A DNA stretch of 64,000 bases from Sinohyriopsis cumingii (Eukaryota > Mollusca > Bivalvia > Unionida > Unionidae), in NCBI GenBank assembly GCA_028554795.2, contig CM068841.1, positions 25,911,308 to 25,975,307 of the forward strand, written 5' to 3'. The notes under the pieces are model-generated. The model saw only the letters and a program-made list of their open reading frames with translations. It searched no databases and was not told the DNA's origin. Position 1 is the stretch's first letter, and each line of letters starts with the position of its first letter. The position numbers and the translations under genes are program-made. Shown here one piece after another: positions 22,498-38,058 of this stretch.

Positions 22498-25285
22498 GAT
22501 CTTAACATGTGTAACCTATTTTCGAGGTATAGGTTCTTTTGTTTAAACGTCTTTGAAAGTATATCATAAAGTTTTCAGACCGCACTTTTTAGCTTATCTG
22601 CTACATATATTATGCTCTTATGATATTACTATTTATAATGTATGTAAAATACCTACAAAATCATGACGAGAAAAATCCACGTATATCATTAGATCACGAT
22701 TTATGCCATTTTGGATTAGAATAAGAGTTTCGTATGCAGAGATTCTATATTTTCGCATATGCAATTGTTCTCTCTAATGCTTGTAGGGTACAGATAAAAC
22801 GTAATTTGGATGTTTAGTGATAACATCGCTGCAATGCCGTTGTATACATGTATGAAATTCATGCTTTCAGGTGACAATAGCGGTCGTCTGTATCAAGTGC
22901 ATCGAATCGATTCAATTATTATTAATTTATAAGTTATCATTACAAAGTTTTATTTCACATAAATATAAGCTCATATAGTGTTCTTATTAGTTTCGTTGAC
23001 ACTCCCTACATGTTTCAAATACTTACTGTTAACATTATATACCATGCAAAACTCTATTGTTTACAAAGCAATACACTGCACATTATACAAGACTAGGACT
23101 GGTTACGTGGGATGCCGTGCATTCAGCGATTGGTTGAATTGAATCACGTGGCGTCTGGAGAAGGTTGTCAATAGGGGTGCGCTGTCATTGTTGGTCTGAA
23201 CACTGACGAGTACAGTCGGCGTCAGAAATAAAGGTGATAGAGAAAAGCAAGGTGTTGAGTTAGTACACATTTTGCATCTTTAAAAATAGCACATTACTAT
23301 ATCAAACAAACAAAAATAATAGATTTTCCAAGAAACATAGATTGTATAAATTGTCTCCTACCACACCTGACAGCCTCCCCCATCCAGTTTCTCATATTAG
23401 AATTAGAGAACCTGATTGTACACAATAACTATAAGTCTTATTTATTTACGTTTTTCTCAATTCATTATGAATAGTTAAATTGTTCTGATTTTTATGTTTA
23501 TGATATTGTTCCCTCTTCCATCGCCCCAACATCAAACTTTTGACCTTTACTAACACAACACTCTTTGTTCCTATATACAAATAGCACCCTTAATGACCAA
23601 AAAGGGCCCTACAATATCAAAGTTAATGATAAAAAAGTGAACTTAGGAATACCAAATTATGACAATGATGAAAATATTCAAATTGTCCACAGTTTGATTG
23701 GTTGAAATCATACGTTTAATCCCTGGCTGATATTTGATTATTAATGTTTTGTACCTTGTTAAAGTTTACTAAATATTAACTGCTGGCACTCATTTACTAT
23801 TATTAGAGTTAAATATTTACAGTCAACTTAGAAAATTATTGGTTACAAAAATTTTACGTAAAATTCAAGCTACATATTACTCTTATAGTTGATTTTAAAA
23901 CTTTCCTACTTTCATTTTCAAAGATTTATTACAAAGTATTAATTTATTTAATCTCTGCTTATTTTAATGACTGAACTAATAACTTGATCTTTCACAATTA
24001 AATTGTCCCAGCTATTCTTGGAAAGGGGGGGGGGGGGGTGACTCACCAATGCAGCTACACAAAAGGGGTAGAAAAGTGTACGCTTTCGAATAGGTAAGGG
24101 TAAAGAAGGTCGCAAACCACCAATATTTTGCATATGCACTTTATGGAGAACTCCTAACCTCATTATTAGAATATCTGAATCACCAGAGTAACTTTTCTTT
24201 GGTAAAGTTATTTGATCGAAGAAAGAGTATTGTTAACATGTTTTACCAGCTGATCATAATGTCATTGTAGTTCATTTGTACATGAAATATCATTCTCCAT
24301 TATACCTATCTTCTCTCCTTTTTGTTAACTTTGTTTGGAGATTAGTTTAGATTTCGGCTGATTTTGGTAATTATGTGGACCTTTTGAAAGTCCAGAATAT
24401 GTTCACATTACATCATTCCTTTGACAAAGGTTTATACATGAGTCAGAGGCTAAGCATAAGCTGACAAAAATGTGATTGAGCCAAGGTATATGTTTCATTT
24501 AATATGTGCGCTCGGCCGAGATCATTGATACTTCTGACACTGACTGAGTTTAGAGGGCAACATTGTGTCAGCAGGTGTGGTTTCTGCACCATATACATGA
24601 AGTTTGATGGAACTGTTTTCAGCTCTTCTACCAACAAGCATATGAGTTACACTATAGACTTTCATCACATGTAGTATTAAATACGGCAGAAAAGTTAGCA
24701 ATCCATTTTGAGGATAGTCTTGTGGACGGATGTTTACTGGATGCATAAACTGCAGTAAATATAGATTCCACTTTTAATACATTTTGACAAGATATTTGAA
24801 TTCGTTCATTTCGAAGAATGCTTTGGATGTATACCTTTTGTCAGTTTTGGAACTAGCATTTATTAACTGTTTTCATTAGAGAAAAACGTTTACTTACTCC
24901 AAAAGGTTGAAATTTAAACAACTCTTGTCCAGGTGGCAACAATGCATACTTCTAACACGTGCTAGTTTGATTTTCACATTCGGAAAATTCTTTGTATAGT
25001 AAATTGGTCATATTTCGACATACTTAGCAACTACTGTTCCATTGTCCATTGGGCTACAATCTCGAACGAGGGCCATTACATTGTTAATGGTAATAGTAAA
25101 ATAACTCAAAACAAAATCGATTCCAGAAGGAAAATTCCCACAGTCGCTGCCAATCAACAATAACTATACTACTCACGAATTTAATGGACTTACTTGAGCC
25201 AGTCATATTCACAGAAAGTGATATGTCAATCTTTCGAGATATAAAATATTTTAAGTGGCTCCACAATGTATTTAAAATGTAAAAA
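22498..25285. other. no gene recognised
   Basis: Mostly AT-rich. A patch at 23100-23240 is richer in CpG, with a reversed CCAAT (gattgg) and a CACGTG box. A G-run lies at 24025-24039. Open frames at 23948-24163 and 24443-24746 (minus) show no recognisable domains. Confidence 0.35.
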
Positions 25286-28200
25286 CTATGTGATACATTA
25301 AAATGTATAGCTGAGCAGCACCAGTTCCTTTGGGGTTGATATGATGTAACAATACAAGAAACTTAATGATGTTACGTAATATAGGCATATTGTAAGTATT
25401 GTACTAGTTATGGGAACACGTGGAAATAGAGCGATGCATGAAATATCCTCCAAAACCTATATGAAAATTTGTACAGCAACTTAATGTACGTGCATGATAT
25501 GGTGACTCGATCTAATAATAGACCATCATCTACTATTTTCTTCAGCAGATATTACTGTTCTATAGTAGTGGGTTCATGTCTTTAACCTCTTATGCTTCCT
25601 GTCTGCAAGGCATGTATAAATAGTCTAATTTCATTGGCAACCCATTTTTTATAGCATGGTTCTAATTTTATCAAAGGACTGTTAAGTAAGGTGTAATATA
25701 GTTAATGGAGAACACGTAACTGCTCTGGATTATGAGCAAACTATGAATACGCTGTATAATCTGGAAACATCTGTTTGTACTTTAACTTAATATATTAGTA
25801 TAGAATCATATTTAATGAGATGTTTTGTAATATATAAAATACAATAATCTTGGTTATTATTAAATAAATTCCAGTCTACTGAATTTATACACTATGTTAA
25901 ATGGTACACTGACTTACACAGTGGCATTGCAATTGATGATGTCTAACTTCTCATCAAGTGAATGCTGTATATAATTAAGTCTTTATGATGATTTACACAG
26001 CTAAACAAAGATTTATCCCAAGTTCAAACAAAATGTAATAATTAAGATAATGGGTCTCAAATATACCAGTTACGAAGCGTAGACGATAAAATATAGGAGC
26101 TAATATTTTCTAATAAGTGTTGGTAAAATTCAAAAATTTATATTGAGACTTTACTATAATACTTAGAAATCTAACATTGAAATCATGAATGGTATGGAGT
26201 AAGAAGTTCGACAAAAACCTAATTCAAGTCACAAGTCATTTTTAAGATTTTATATAAATGTAAGAAAGAAAAATGTTTTGATTTTGAATTAAACGTGAAA
26301 ATATTTTATATCAAGCATGAAAAAAAGATCAAATATCTCGAATTCGTGTTTGAAGTTAGTGCTTTGATTTGTAACAAAATGTAAATGTGTTGTTGTAGAC
26401 AAATGATGTTGATCATTTATGGTACTTTGCACAAATTTCTGACAGCAAGCGGGTCTTTCAGTAAGTACTTATGCAACACTCTCTTCTTTCATAATGATAT
26501 AATAATGACTCCCAATCTACCTTTTATATCAATTTTGGTTGAAATTACATGTACATTTATATTGCCTCATTGTATTTATACCGTGTATGAATTGGCATGT
26601 TGCTCTATGTTGTAAATGAACATTAAAGCATGTAATAATGTACCTCTTCCCAGTGAAAGAAATAAAAATATTGTCCAACTGTTGTTGTACAGTCCAGAAT
26701 TGTTTTGGATGCAAGGCTCTTGCATCGAATTACTTTTTTTCTTAATGTTAGGTATGTATGGGAGAAAGGTTGGTAGAATGCTATCTGTTCTTTTATCTGT
26801 ATCGATTATTTTCAAAATTGTCTTTGCTCCTTGTACCATCTTATAGTTGTATAGTAAATGTCTTCACTTCATAAATGCTGCTGTAAAGTATTGTTTTCAC
26901 TAAACAGAACATTTTATCGGAATTTTCGGCAGCCAAGTATATTTACTAAGTATCTTATTTTTCTTCTGCAAATGAAAACCACGGTCATGAACGTAACAGT
27001 TATTTTCAGAACTAGAAGATAAGTGACAATGGAAGTGGAACACGGTCTTGCTTGTTCTGTCATCATATAGGATCTACCACCATTTTTTCTCTCTCAACCT
27101 CTCAGTCTCACTCTCCAGTAGATGCATATGGCGTTGGATATTAGACAATCATATCCTCTTCAAGGTCACTAGCACAAACATCTACCAACACATTTTGAAA
27201 ATTATTGTGTAACACAGATTGCTACTCTCGCTTGGTGTCTGTTTTTTCCGTGGAATAGTGTAATGGTTTAATCTTGATTTCAAACTTTGATTTACGTTTT
27301 ACGTACCACTTGAACAATTTACATTTTGCGGAAAAAGGTGTAATCCTTCGTTCTCGAATTTCTGGAAGTGCATTTTTGCGTATTTCTAACGTGACAATAA
27401 TTTTAGGGGCTGTATTTCAGCTAACTCTAAAGCTAGTGTGTGCGCGTATGTGTGTGCGTGTAAGGCGATACGGCATGATGTTACCTCTTATTTTGTTCTA
27501 GTTTCTCACCGGAACCGTTTCATCTGGATTGCAAATATTTCGTTTGATTTGGTTTCTCACACAGCACGTCCCTATACAGGGTTAGTGTCTTTGAGTTAGA
27601 GTATTCATTCAGTTCTAAAACAGTTAAAATGATGGAAGATTCCACAAAACGTACCTATTGGTAGGAGGTTTAGCAAAAGAGACCGCTGTGGCAATCAGAA
27701 ATTTAGAGACACTCATTCAAAAGTTTACTTCAGAGAAGATGACAGACTACTCCTCTCGAGATAGGTCAAGATATTTTCTATCTACCAGAAGGGAGGACGT
27801 TGGGCTACATAATGTCCACAATGTCAAAACGAGACAGGAGTAAAAAGAGACAAAGGTCAAAATACCTGTTATCGTTGTCAGGAGAAAGGGCACTGGTCTT
27901 CAGACTGCCCTAAGAGAAAAGAACCGATCAAAGAAACAAAAAGAAACAAAACGAGGAGAAGGCTTCCGAAAATGAAGAAGAACAATGCGAAAAAGGAAGA
28001 AGAACCCATACAAGTCCAGAAAGATAAGAAACGATGAGGAGAAAAAGAAACTGGAGAAGAAGAAAAACCTATGGCAGTGAAAATGGAAAAGAGAGTTTAT
28101 TGACTTTTAGTGGTGTGTTATGAAATTTAAGTTTGACTTCTAAAAGAAGAGAATATACCAGAAAGAAAACGTATTTTTTGGTCTTGAGTTTTTATAATAA

Positions 28201-28405
28201 GGATGGTGTGTTTTTTATTGACACTATATGAATATATGCTCTGTGACCTCTATACTGGATGCAGTGTATGCTAGGATGGTGTATTGTTATATGACGTATG
28301 TGATAGAATGTGGAATTTCATCTCCTGCTCTTAAACGTTAAACTAACACAGGCTATTTAGACTGTATATGTTCTTGTTTTGTGTATGTCTATGTTTTGTT
28401 TGTCA
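25286..28405 (+). repeat. left arm of a large diverged inverted repeat
   Basis: This stretch reappears, reverse-complemented, at 40958-47843. Anchor pairs are 25286 with 47843 (ctatgtgatacatt), 25900 with 44755 (ggtacactgactta), 26390 with 44215 (tgttgtagacaaatga), 27660 with 41695, and 28260 with 41110 (ggatgcagtgtat). Similarity is high but imperfect. The right arm carries at least two extra segments (42437-43550 and 44757-47148). The repeat includes a CCHC zinc-knuckle reading frame, so it is likely an unidentified mobile element present twice in opposite orientation. Confidence 0.85.
27660..28100 (+). pseudogene. CCHC zinc-knuckle ORF of an unidentified element (left arm)
   Basis: Frame beginning at 27660: a basic stretch GRRFSKRDRCGNQKFRDTHS, then two stops, WAT-CPQCQNETG, and CYRCQEKGHWSSDC at 27867-27908, a textbook CCHC nucleic-acid-binding knuckle. 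A Lys/Glu-rich tail follows (PKRKEPIKETKRNKTRRR). Such knuckles are found in Gag proteins and in some transposon ORF1 proteins. The right arm has the same ORF with a damaged knuckle. The product would bind RNA or DNA; no other domain is recognised. Confidence 0.6.
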
Positions 28406-29700
28406 AATGCAAACCAATATGCCTTCTAAATTTCTCTGTGTTGAGCAGCTTTTACGCAATCATGTTGAATAGCTTACACGACCAATAGACATACATGTAA
28501 AAATCAAGTCCTTCTGCAGTAGCAGTATAAGAAAAATATGTTATAGATATTTTTCTTATAACAACTAATGTAATTAACAAAGAATCACGGGCCCTGCAAG
28601 TAGAATGGAAGGAAACTGGTACAGCAGCTACATGCAAGTTTCCGAAATGGAATGGAAATTAGTGGTCATTCTAAATGCAATGCTATATTCTAATAATGAT
28701 TGAAGAATTTGTCTCCTGCATATTCACCTCTTTTTGTCAAACTGCCATGCAATACCCCTGTCAAGTCTACTGGCACATGCCTCGTGGACTGCATTCTAAA
28801 AAAGAAATCAAAATTAAGATACAGTATAAGGAACTCTGATGGCTTGATATTACATATTCCTAACTACTATTTATAGTTTGTTAAATTTGAGCTCTTACCA
28901 GCATTTTTTAATTTAGCCTTTTCCAAGTTATTACTTTGTGAATAGTGTGTACTCCTGCATTAACGATACAAGTATGTCAAATTTTAATATATAATGTCAC
29001 ATATTCAGGTCATCCTAGATAGATCTGATGATGTAAAGAAGTTTTCATTTTTACTTTATATATTTAATCCCAACTCGCTTGAATGTTAGTGACAGATATT
29101 TCATTCATTATTTAAATTGTAGGTAAATTTGTTAAGAAAATTATGAGGCCCAATATGTATATATTGATATTTACACATATGGTACAAGCATGTTACAACA
29201 ATAAGAAAATCTTAAAGACCAAGATTTCCGTCAGACAGGTAACCGAGATGTGGGTGGGTGTGCTTTTTTTCTTCATAATTAAACATCATTGAATTCACAG
29301 GTGTCGTTTCATTATCACGCCAACAAAATAACATGTGAAAAGCCTAATTAATATCTCAATCATGACGTGTTTGAGATCATATACTAACTGGCATGTCAAA
29401 CGTTTTCAGTAACTGCTATTGGCCGATTGTAGGTACCACCGACTAATTATATTGCAAATCACACGTGAATTGCCCTTTTATTTCTCAAGCTGCACTTGTC
29501 AATATATTTTGAAAGAAAAACAAAAGTGAAACAATGAATCATATAGTGAAAAGTGATGTTAACTCCATAGTAGAGTGAGTGAGAATGATACCAAATGCCA
29601 TAATCTGGCTTTTATAATGTGGACCAGCCTTTAATTTTTAATCTTTTCTAGTCATTCTGCACTGACTGTGTAGTATATAGGTTTGAAACAGTACACATGT
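28406..29700. other. no gene recognised
   Basis: AT-rich sequence after the left arm. The short minus-strand open frame at 28452-28637 shows no domain. Confidence 0.4.
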
Positions 29701-29912
29701 GCCACGTATCGATACGATTAACGATATGATATATATCGGTTTTCAATTTAAAGAATAAGAAGACAAATGGCTAATAATTATTCATGACTGCTGAAGATTA
29801 AACTAACTTATAAATGTTAGATACTGTTTTGTATCGATTCTTCATCTCTTGTATCGATATGGCAAAAGTATCAATGTATGGATATATCGATGAATCGTGT
29901 CACCCCTAGTAG
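29701..29912. mobile_element. possible MITE remnant with degenerate terminal repeats
   Basis: The ends tgccacgtatcgatacgatt and, reversed, taggggtgacacgattcatc are loosely related. The interior is rich in TATCGAT motifs on both sides. This resembles short nonautonomous DNA transposons with ends reading GGGTG-CACGAT. The terminal match is imperfect and no clear target-site duplication was seen. Confidence 0.3.
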
Positions 29913-30078
29913 CATACACACCCTGATCTGTAATGGGACTTTAATTGGCTCTTTAAAGTTTGCTTCTTTCTCTTCTTAGTTTTCAGACTTCGAATTTCTC
30001 TTTCATTCTTTTTGATGGCCATGATAATTTCCTTCTGGTTTTGAAGAATCTCCTTCAAAAGTCCCTTATAACTTTTAT
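29907..30078 (-). CDS. possible host gene, exon 3 (hypothetical basic coiled-coil protein)
   Basis: On the minus strand a pyrimidine-rich tract ending in tttccAG precedes an open frame. It contains KSYKGLLKEILQNQKEI, then IMAIKKNEREIRSLKTKKRK, and stays open to a TAG at about 29907-29909. A possible donor (cagg/gtgtgt) lies at 29920-29921. The heptad-like Leu/Ile spacing suggests a short coiled coil, and the Lys-rich end could be a nuclear localisation signal. The frame needs one nucleotide from the previous exon, which is exactly what the exon 2 model supplies. No family is recognised. It could still be a chance ORF. Confidence 0.4.
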
Positions 30079-30700
30079 CTTGGAAACAGAAGAAATAAGA
30101 GAATTACATAAGACCTTGCTTAATACAAATAAATGCATCGAAACCAACATGCAAAAGAACATAGGGCATAATGGGACATCTACTTATTCCCATGTATACA
30201 GCACTTTCTCGCTACATCATTGTTCACAGAATCCATAAATTAAAAAATGGGACCGATAGTCGTTCCTGCATTATATAAGGGACCTTGTTATAGAGACACA
30301 TGCTAGTGAGGGAATGTTGTACATCAATTGATGTATGGAAAGATAGTCATATATATGATTTTAAATATCTCAGTTTATTTGTTGTATTTCTCCGAACCAT
30401 TCATGTCCCCACACTTACCTCAACAAATTGGGACAATTGTACAATAAAACTGTTGTAATGTCTTAAGTTTTTAAAAAGAGCTTTGTTAGTGACTCTTCAG
30501 ATATTTACAATTTCCTTTTTGGGGGGGAATGGGTCTATCATGTTACAAAAAGATGGTGGGGGGAGAAGGAAAACCTGCACTGGACCAAAATTAGGCAATT
30601 TGTTTTAATAATGGATTAACTAGTAACTCAGACTCATGACTGATCATTCAGTTTTATTAAATTTCTCAATGCTCTGCTACTTTTTGTACAGGGGTGCTAC

Positions 30701-30767
30701 AAGCAGATATCCTTCTTGCAGGCAATGTTGTATTAAGCTTCAGAGACTGATTGTGACTAGAGTTTGT
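30701..30767 (-). CDS. possible host gene, exon 2
   Basis: Minus strand. The acceptor tract tatttttcttatcgactcg..cttttcAG precedes 67 nt coding NSSHNQSLKLN and TLPARRISA. A donor gtagca follows at 30699-30700. Entry phase 0 matches exon 1 and exit phase 1 matches exon 3, so the three exons join in frame. Phase agreement and splice signals are the only evidence; no protein family is recognised. Confidence 0.3.
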
Positions 30768-31000
30768 CTGAAAAGATCACGAGTCGATAAGAAAAATAAT
30801 ATTATGATAAAGCTACTCTACAACTGACACCTTTATTAAATCTGACATAAGATATGCATTTACTTTTACTGGTAGCATTATATATTACAGCTAGTAAAAT
30901 TAGCTCTGAGGAGCTATTACTCCGGCAAGAAATCAAGCAGATACAGAGATAGGAACAGGGGTGCTTTAGAAAAATATACAATTTTGCAACTTTATCTCAC

Positions 31001-31174
31001 CTCATCCAAATCGATATCGGACTCCGACGAGTCAATTGCCACGAGTGCTGCTCCTGTATAACTCGTTGCCCTTCCCGTTGCAGCTTCTTGTTTTTTGTTT
31101 TCAATATCAATGTCCAATTGCTGAGACTGGCTCATGTATAGATGCAAATCGTGGTAACTGAGATCATCAGACAT
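31001..31174 (-). CDS. possible host gene, exon 1 (58 codons, start Met)
   Basis: Minus strand. The start ATG at 31172-31174 has A at -3 (aagaATG). The peptide starts MSDDLSYHDLHLYMSQSQQL and ends in an acidic Ser/Asp cluster, SSESDIDLDE, followed at once by a good 5' splice site (gatgag/gtgaga, phase 0). The upstream sequence is CpG-rich relative to the region. Unlike nearly all other ORFs here, it is free of transposon signatures. It may be the N-terminus of a nuclear or adaptor protein. Function unknown. Confidence 0.5.
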
Positions 31175-31330
31175 TCTTTTTTATGACGAGGTTATTTGAA
31201 ATAGTCGTTGACGTCTGCGCCAAATAAGGTACTAATTCCACGAGGACGATTGATTGTATGGATTACAATCATGTGTTGCGGATGCTGCGCTGCGCATGAG
31301 CTTTACCGCCTTTCTGCTGATGAGTTACGA
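31175..31330 (-). promoter_or_regulatory. candidate CpG-rich promoter and 5' UTR of the possible host gene
   Basis: Compared with its surroundings this stretch is GC- and CpG-rich. It contains tgacgtctgcgcc and gctgcgctgcgcatgagc, the latter resembling half of an NRF1 palindrome (TGCGCATGCGCA). No TATA box is evident. This would suit a housekeeping promoter driving exon 1 on the minus strand. Confidence 0.35.
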
Positions 31331-33045
31331 TAGAGTCAATGATAAAATACGCTTCACCAGAATCACGTTTATTCGCATCGTTACGAATGTCTGTTTACAA
31401 CATTGTTGCCGAAACAAAAGCAGAACACAGTCCAACATTCAGATGCTGCATACAACATAGCCAGGTACCCGGGCATTAAGTATCCTTATCCAAATATAAT
31501 CTTTCGCAAGTTTCGAGGGGTGGGGTATGAGTGACAGAATGCTGGTTGATTACGCCCAAATTACGGGCTTATTTGGACCTAATGCCAGGCTAATTTGGAC
31601 CATTTTAAATATTACCAAGTTTCATCATGGATTTAAAAGGGATATTCACATTTGTTTAAAATGTGATATTTCTCATTATTTTCCATGTATCCTGTACATT
31701 TAGTACGTACGCATGGGGGGAGGCGCTTAACCCAGATAAGTACGCTTGCGTAAGGTCGGTGGTGTCTACTGATAATGTACGTACGCATAGGAAACGTGTG
31801 TGTGTGTGATACCTCGATAATAATTTGTCTAATACATAACGTGTTCAACTGTAGTCAGCATTTGAATTGTAGCGCACACTAGACAAACTTTTTAAAGTTG
31901 CGCAGATTGTTTCTTAGATGCAGCCAGACATTCAACGTCTTTGGAGTATCTATTTTATCAAACACGTTAATATTATTAATCCTTGATCTTTTCTGCGTTG
32001 ATTAAATATTGACCATTATATATAATCGGGGGGGGGGGGTCAAACGTACATAAGTAGGATGTGGTGTGCAAAAATCAAGCTTTGTCAGATTTTTGCGTAC
32101 GTACTAAATGGATGGCCCCTTATTGCATCATTTTATATTAAATCCGCTTTAATTGATATAATTTGCCAATTTACTGAATTTAACAACATTCTCAAATTAA
32201 AAAAATAATGCTGGCTTGAAATTAGTTTGTGATGTTGGCTTAGGTGGAAGTGTTATTTTATTATATGTGTTTAATATAATAAAACTATAGTTCAGAGTTG
32301 TACTAATAAGAAGGAACATTTTTATATCTGTTATCAGAAATTCTGCAGAGAACGTATTTTCCATTTCAGAAAATTTTAATAAGTATACCATTCCAGTTCT
32401 GAAACCATTACTCCCAACAAATTAAAATAATAAACGATGAGAAACAGAGGTCACATTTATTTTGAGCAGGTAAATGAACGCCAGTTATAGTAGAAGCATA
32501 ATATGTATGGCAGACGATGCTAGATGCTTACATGCCTGTACAAATCTGCCATTTTGCTAGTCATTGTGTAAAATTCAAGAACGCACTCTGAGTTTGATTG
32601 GTATTATGTTATTCTTTCTTAAAAGCTGAATTGCTGTAAGGGGTGGATAAGTCAACAGTATACTATTGTACTAATATCACACACAATGCCTTACAGAAAA
32701 TTACCCACAGTGATTTGCAGAAATGGCGTATTTGTACAGGAATTTCAGTGCCTGTTGTAATTGTCATAAATTCTAAATAAAATTGACTTTCGTTTAGCAG
32801 CTAAAATATATCAAATTTTGTAGTTATAGTTCTTAATTGACATTTTCAGAAACATTGAAGGCTATACATACTAGACCGTATTGTAGACTTTTGGAAAAGT
32901 AAAAAGTTTGACTGCCAACTGCTGCTGACCCTTCATCTTGCTGTTTTGAGAATTTAACCATCAGAAGCTTCATTTTCTTATGTATAATTAGCAGTTATTG
33001 TAACTTTATGGAAATGTATGGTTTATCTGCTTTTCTCATATAGGG
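31331..33045. other. no gene recognised
   Basis: AT-rich, with a short G-run at about 32029-32038. A good splice-acceptor-like tract (tgcttttctcatatAG) ends at about 33041, just before the first CACTA-associated frame. Confidence 0.4.
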
Positions 33046-36510
<3,465 letters not shown>

Positions 36511-36880
36511 GGATGTTTAGGTATGCAAATTAAAAAGACATTATTACCATTGATATGTGGACTAGTGAGCAGTTTCTAAGTGTTTACATTTTTCTTTTAA
36601 TTGTGACCACATAAACTGGTTAAGTGTCGTGAATTAAAACATTGTGATGTAAATGACTAAACATGTACGACTTTAATATTCAGGTCCTGATTAAGTAAAT
36701 GGAGTATTATTCAGCTGTAAATTTGCTGATGTAGATGATATGCTTATTTTTGGTTTCTTAAAGACAAATTGTGCTTTTTATGGAAATACATTTCTATATA
36801 TGGTTTTTAAATAACTAAAATCATTGAACAGTTAATTTAAATGTAAACTGTTACAAGCAAATTCTTTTTAAATTGCGCCC
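36511..36880. other. no gene recognised
   Basis: AT-rich, probably the 3' flank of the transposase gene inside the CACTA element. Confidence 0.4.
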
Positions 36881-37039
36881 ACACAATATTTGTGTGAAAC
36901 CAAGTGCATACATTACATTCATGGAACAGGTACACACACAAAACTTGTGTAAAACCATGCACATGTATACATTACATGAAGCTGGTACACGCAGAACTTG
37001 TGTGAAACCATGCACTTGTATGACTTATATGAAGGTGGT
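36881..37039. repeat. 51-55-bp tandem repeat, three units (candidate CACTA subterminal repeat)
   Basis: Units start at 36881, 36932 and 36987. Each has the partly palindromic core acacaaaacttgtgtgaaac, then catgcac.tgtata and atgaagctggt. CACTA elements commonly carry repeated transposase-binding sites near their ends, which is why the link is proposed. The open frame at 36873-37058 is a repeat translation. Confidence 0.75.
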
Positions 37040-37921
37040 ATATAACGAATACAATTAAAATAAAGGGAGAAAAGACCACATTGACTAAATTCTCTCAATC
37101 TTACAAATGTCCTGCACGTTGAGTATAGATATTATTTTAATCTGTTTTATTATATTATTTACAGACTGGAAGCTGACTATTGTAGAACTGCATTCACAAA
37201 GTGATTTCTGTTTTCCATAATATAATTTCTTTTGAAATTCCAATATCTGGAATTTTAAATCCTACTGTTTAATATTCATGAAATTATGTGTATAGTTGCC
37301 GGATGTATCTTGTGTAACAGTTAATAAAATAGATGTTTGTATGTGTGTCGCAGTAGTTTAGATTTGTTTCCAATTGTCAGTGTCATGTTTGAAACATATC
37401 AATCATCGGAGGCTTAACCTACTATTATGTATTTATGATTTTGTGGTTGTTGAGTTAATATATATGAACAATTTTTTGTTTTGTTCCAACCGAAATGTAA
37501 AATCTTTTGATCAAAATATTAGTAAAAATTGACTAAAGAAGCAAAGCATGTTCTTATATACTTTCAGCGATGGACAAACCACATGTGAATGAATGTGTTT
37601 AATTATGGGCTTGCAACATTATTTCAGTTTCATAAAGCCGATCATCCATATGCAGTTGTTTTCAGTAACAAAGTTGTGGAACACAAATAATATAAACAAT
37701 AGAGAACTAACACTTTTAGTTGGTTAATCGTATGTATATCGATAAAAGAGATCATTCATTTTCATTTATTAACATTTTGACCTAGTGAGAGAAAATATAG
37801 CTGTATAACAAACAAAAATGAAAATTTGCTCTCAGAAACTGCATTTAATCGATTATTGTTTGTGTGAAACTGATTATCAGCTATGAATTTCAGACTGATT
37901 CACATCACTAATGGCTCTGGT
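37040..37921. other. no gene recognised; spacer between two repeat clusters
   Basis: AT-rich, no ORF of note. Confidence 0.4.
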
Positions 37922-38058
37922 ACACACAAAGCTTGTGTGAAATCATGCACTTGTTAACTTGCATGAAGCTGGTAACGAAAAACTTGTGTGAAACTATGCA
38001 CATGATAACACACAGAATGTAATGAAACTGTGCATATGTATCACTTGCATGAATGAGG
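37922..38058. repeat. second cluster of the 51-55-bp repeat
   Basis: One good unit (37922-37973, acacacaaagcttgtgtgaa) and two decayed ones to 38058, in the same orientation as the 36881-37039 cluster. Confidence 0.7.

Noticed and set aside
24025..24039. G-run as a possible G-quadruplex
   Set aside because: A single homopolymer, as at 32029 and 58741. No further structure, and homopolymer length is error-prone in assemblies.
30408..30440. Excellent splice donor (gag/gtaagt, minus strand) suggesting another exon
   Set aside because: No open frame with an acceptor joins exons 2 and 3 in phase through it.
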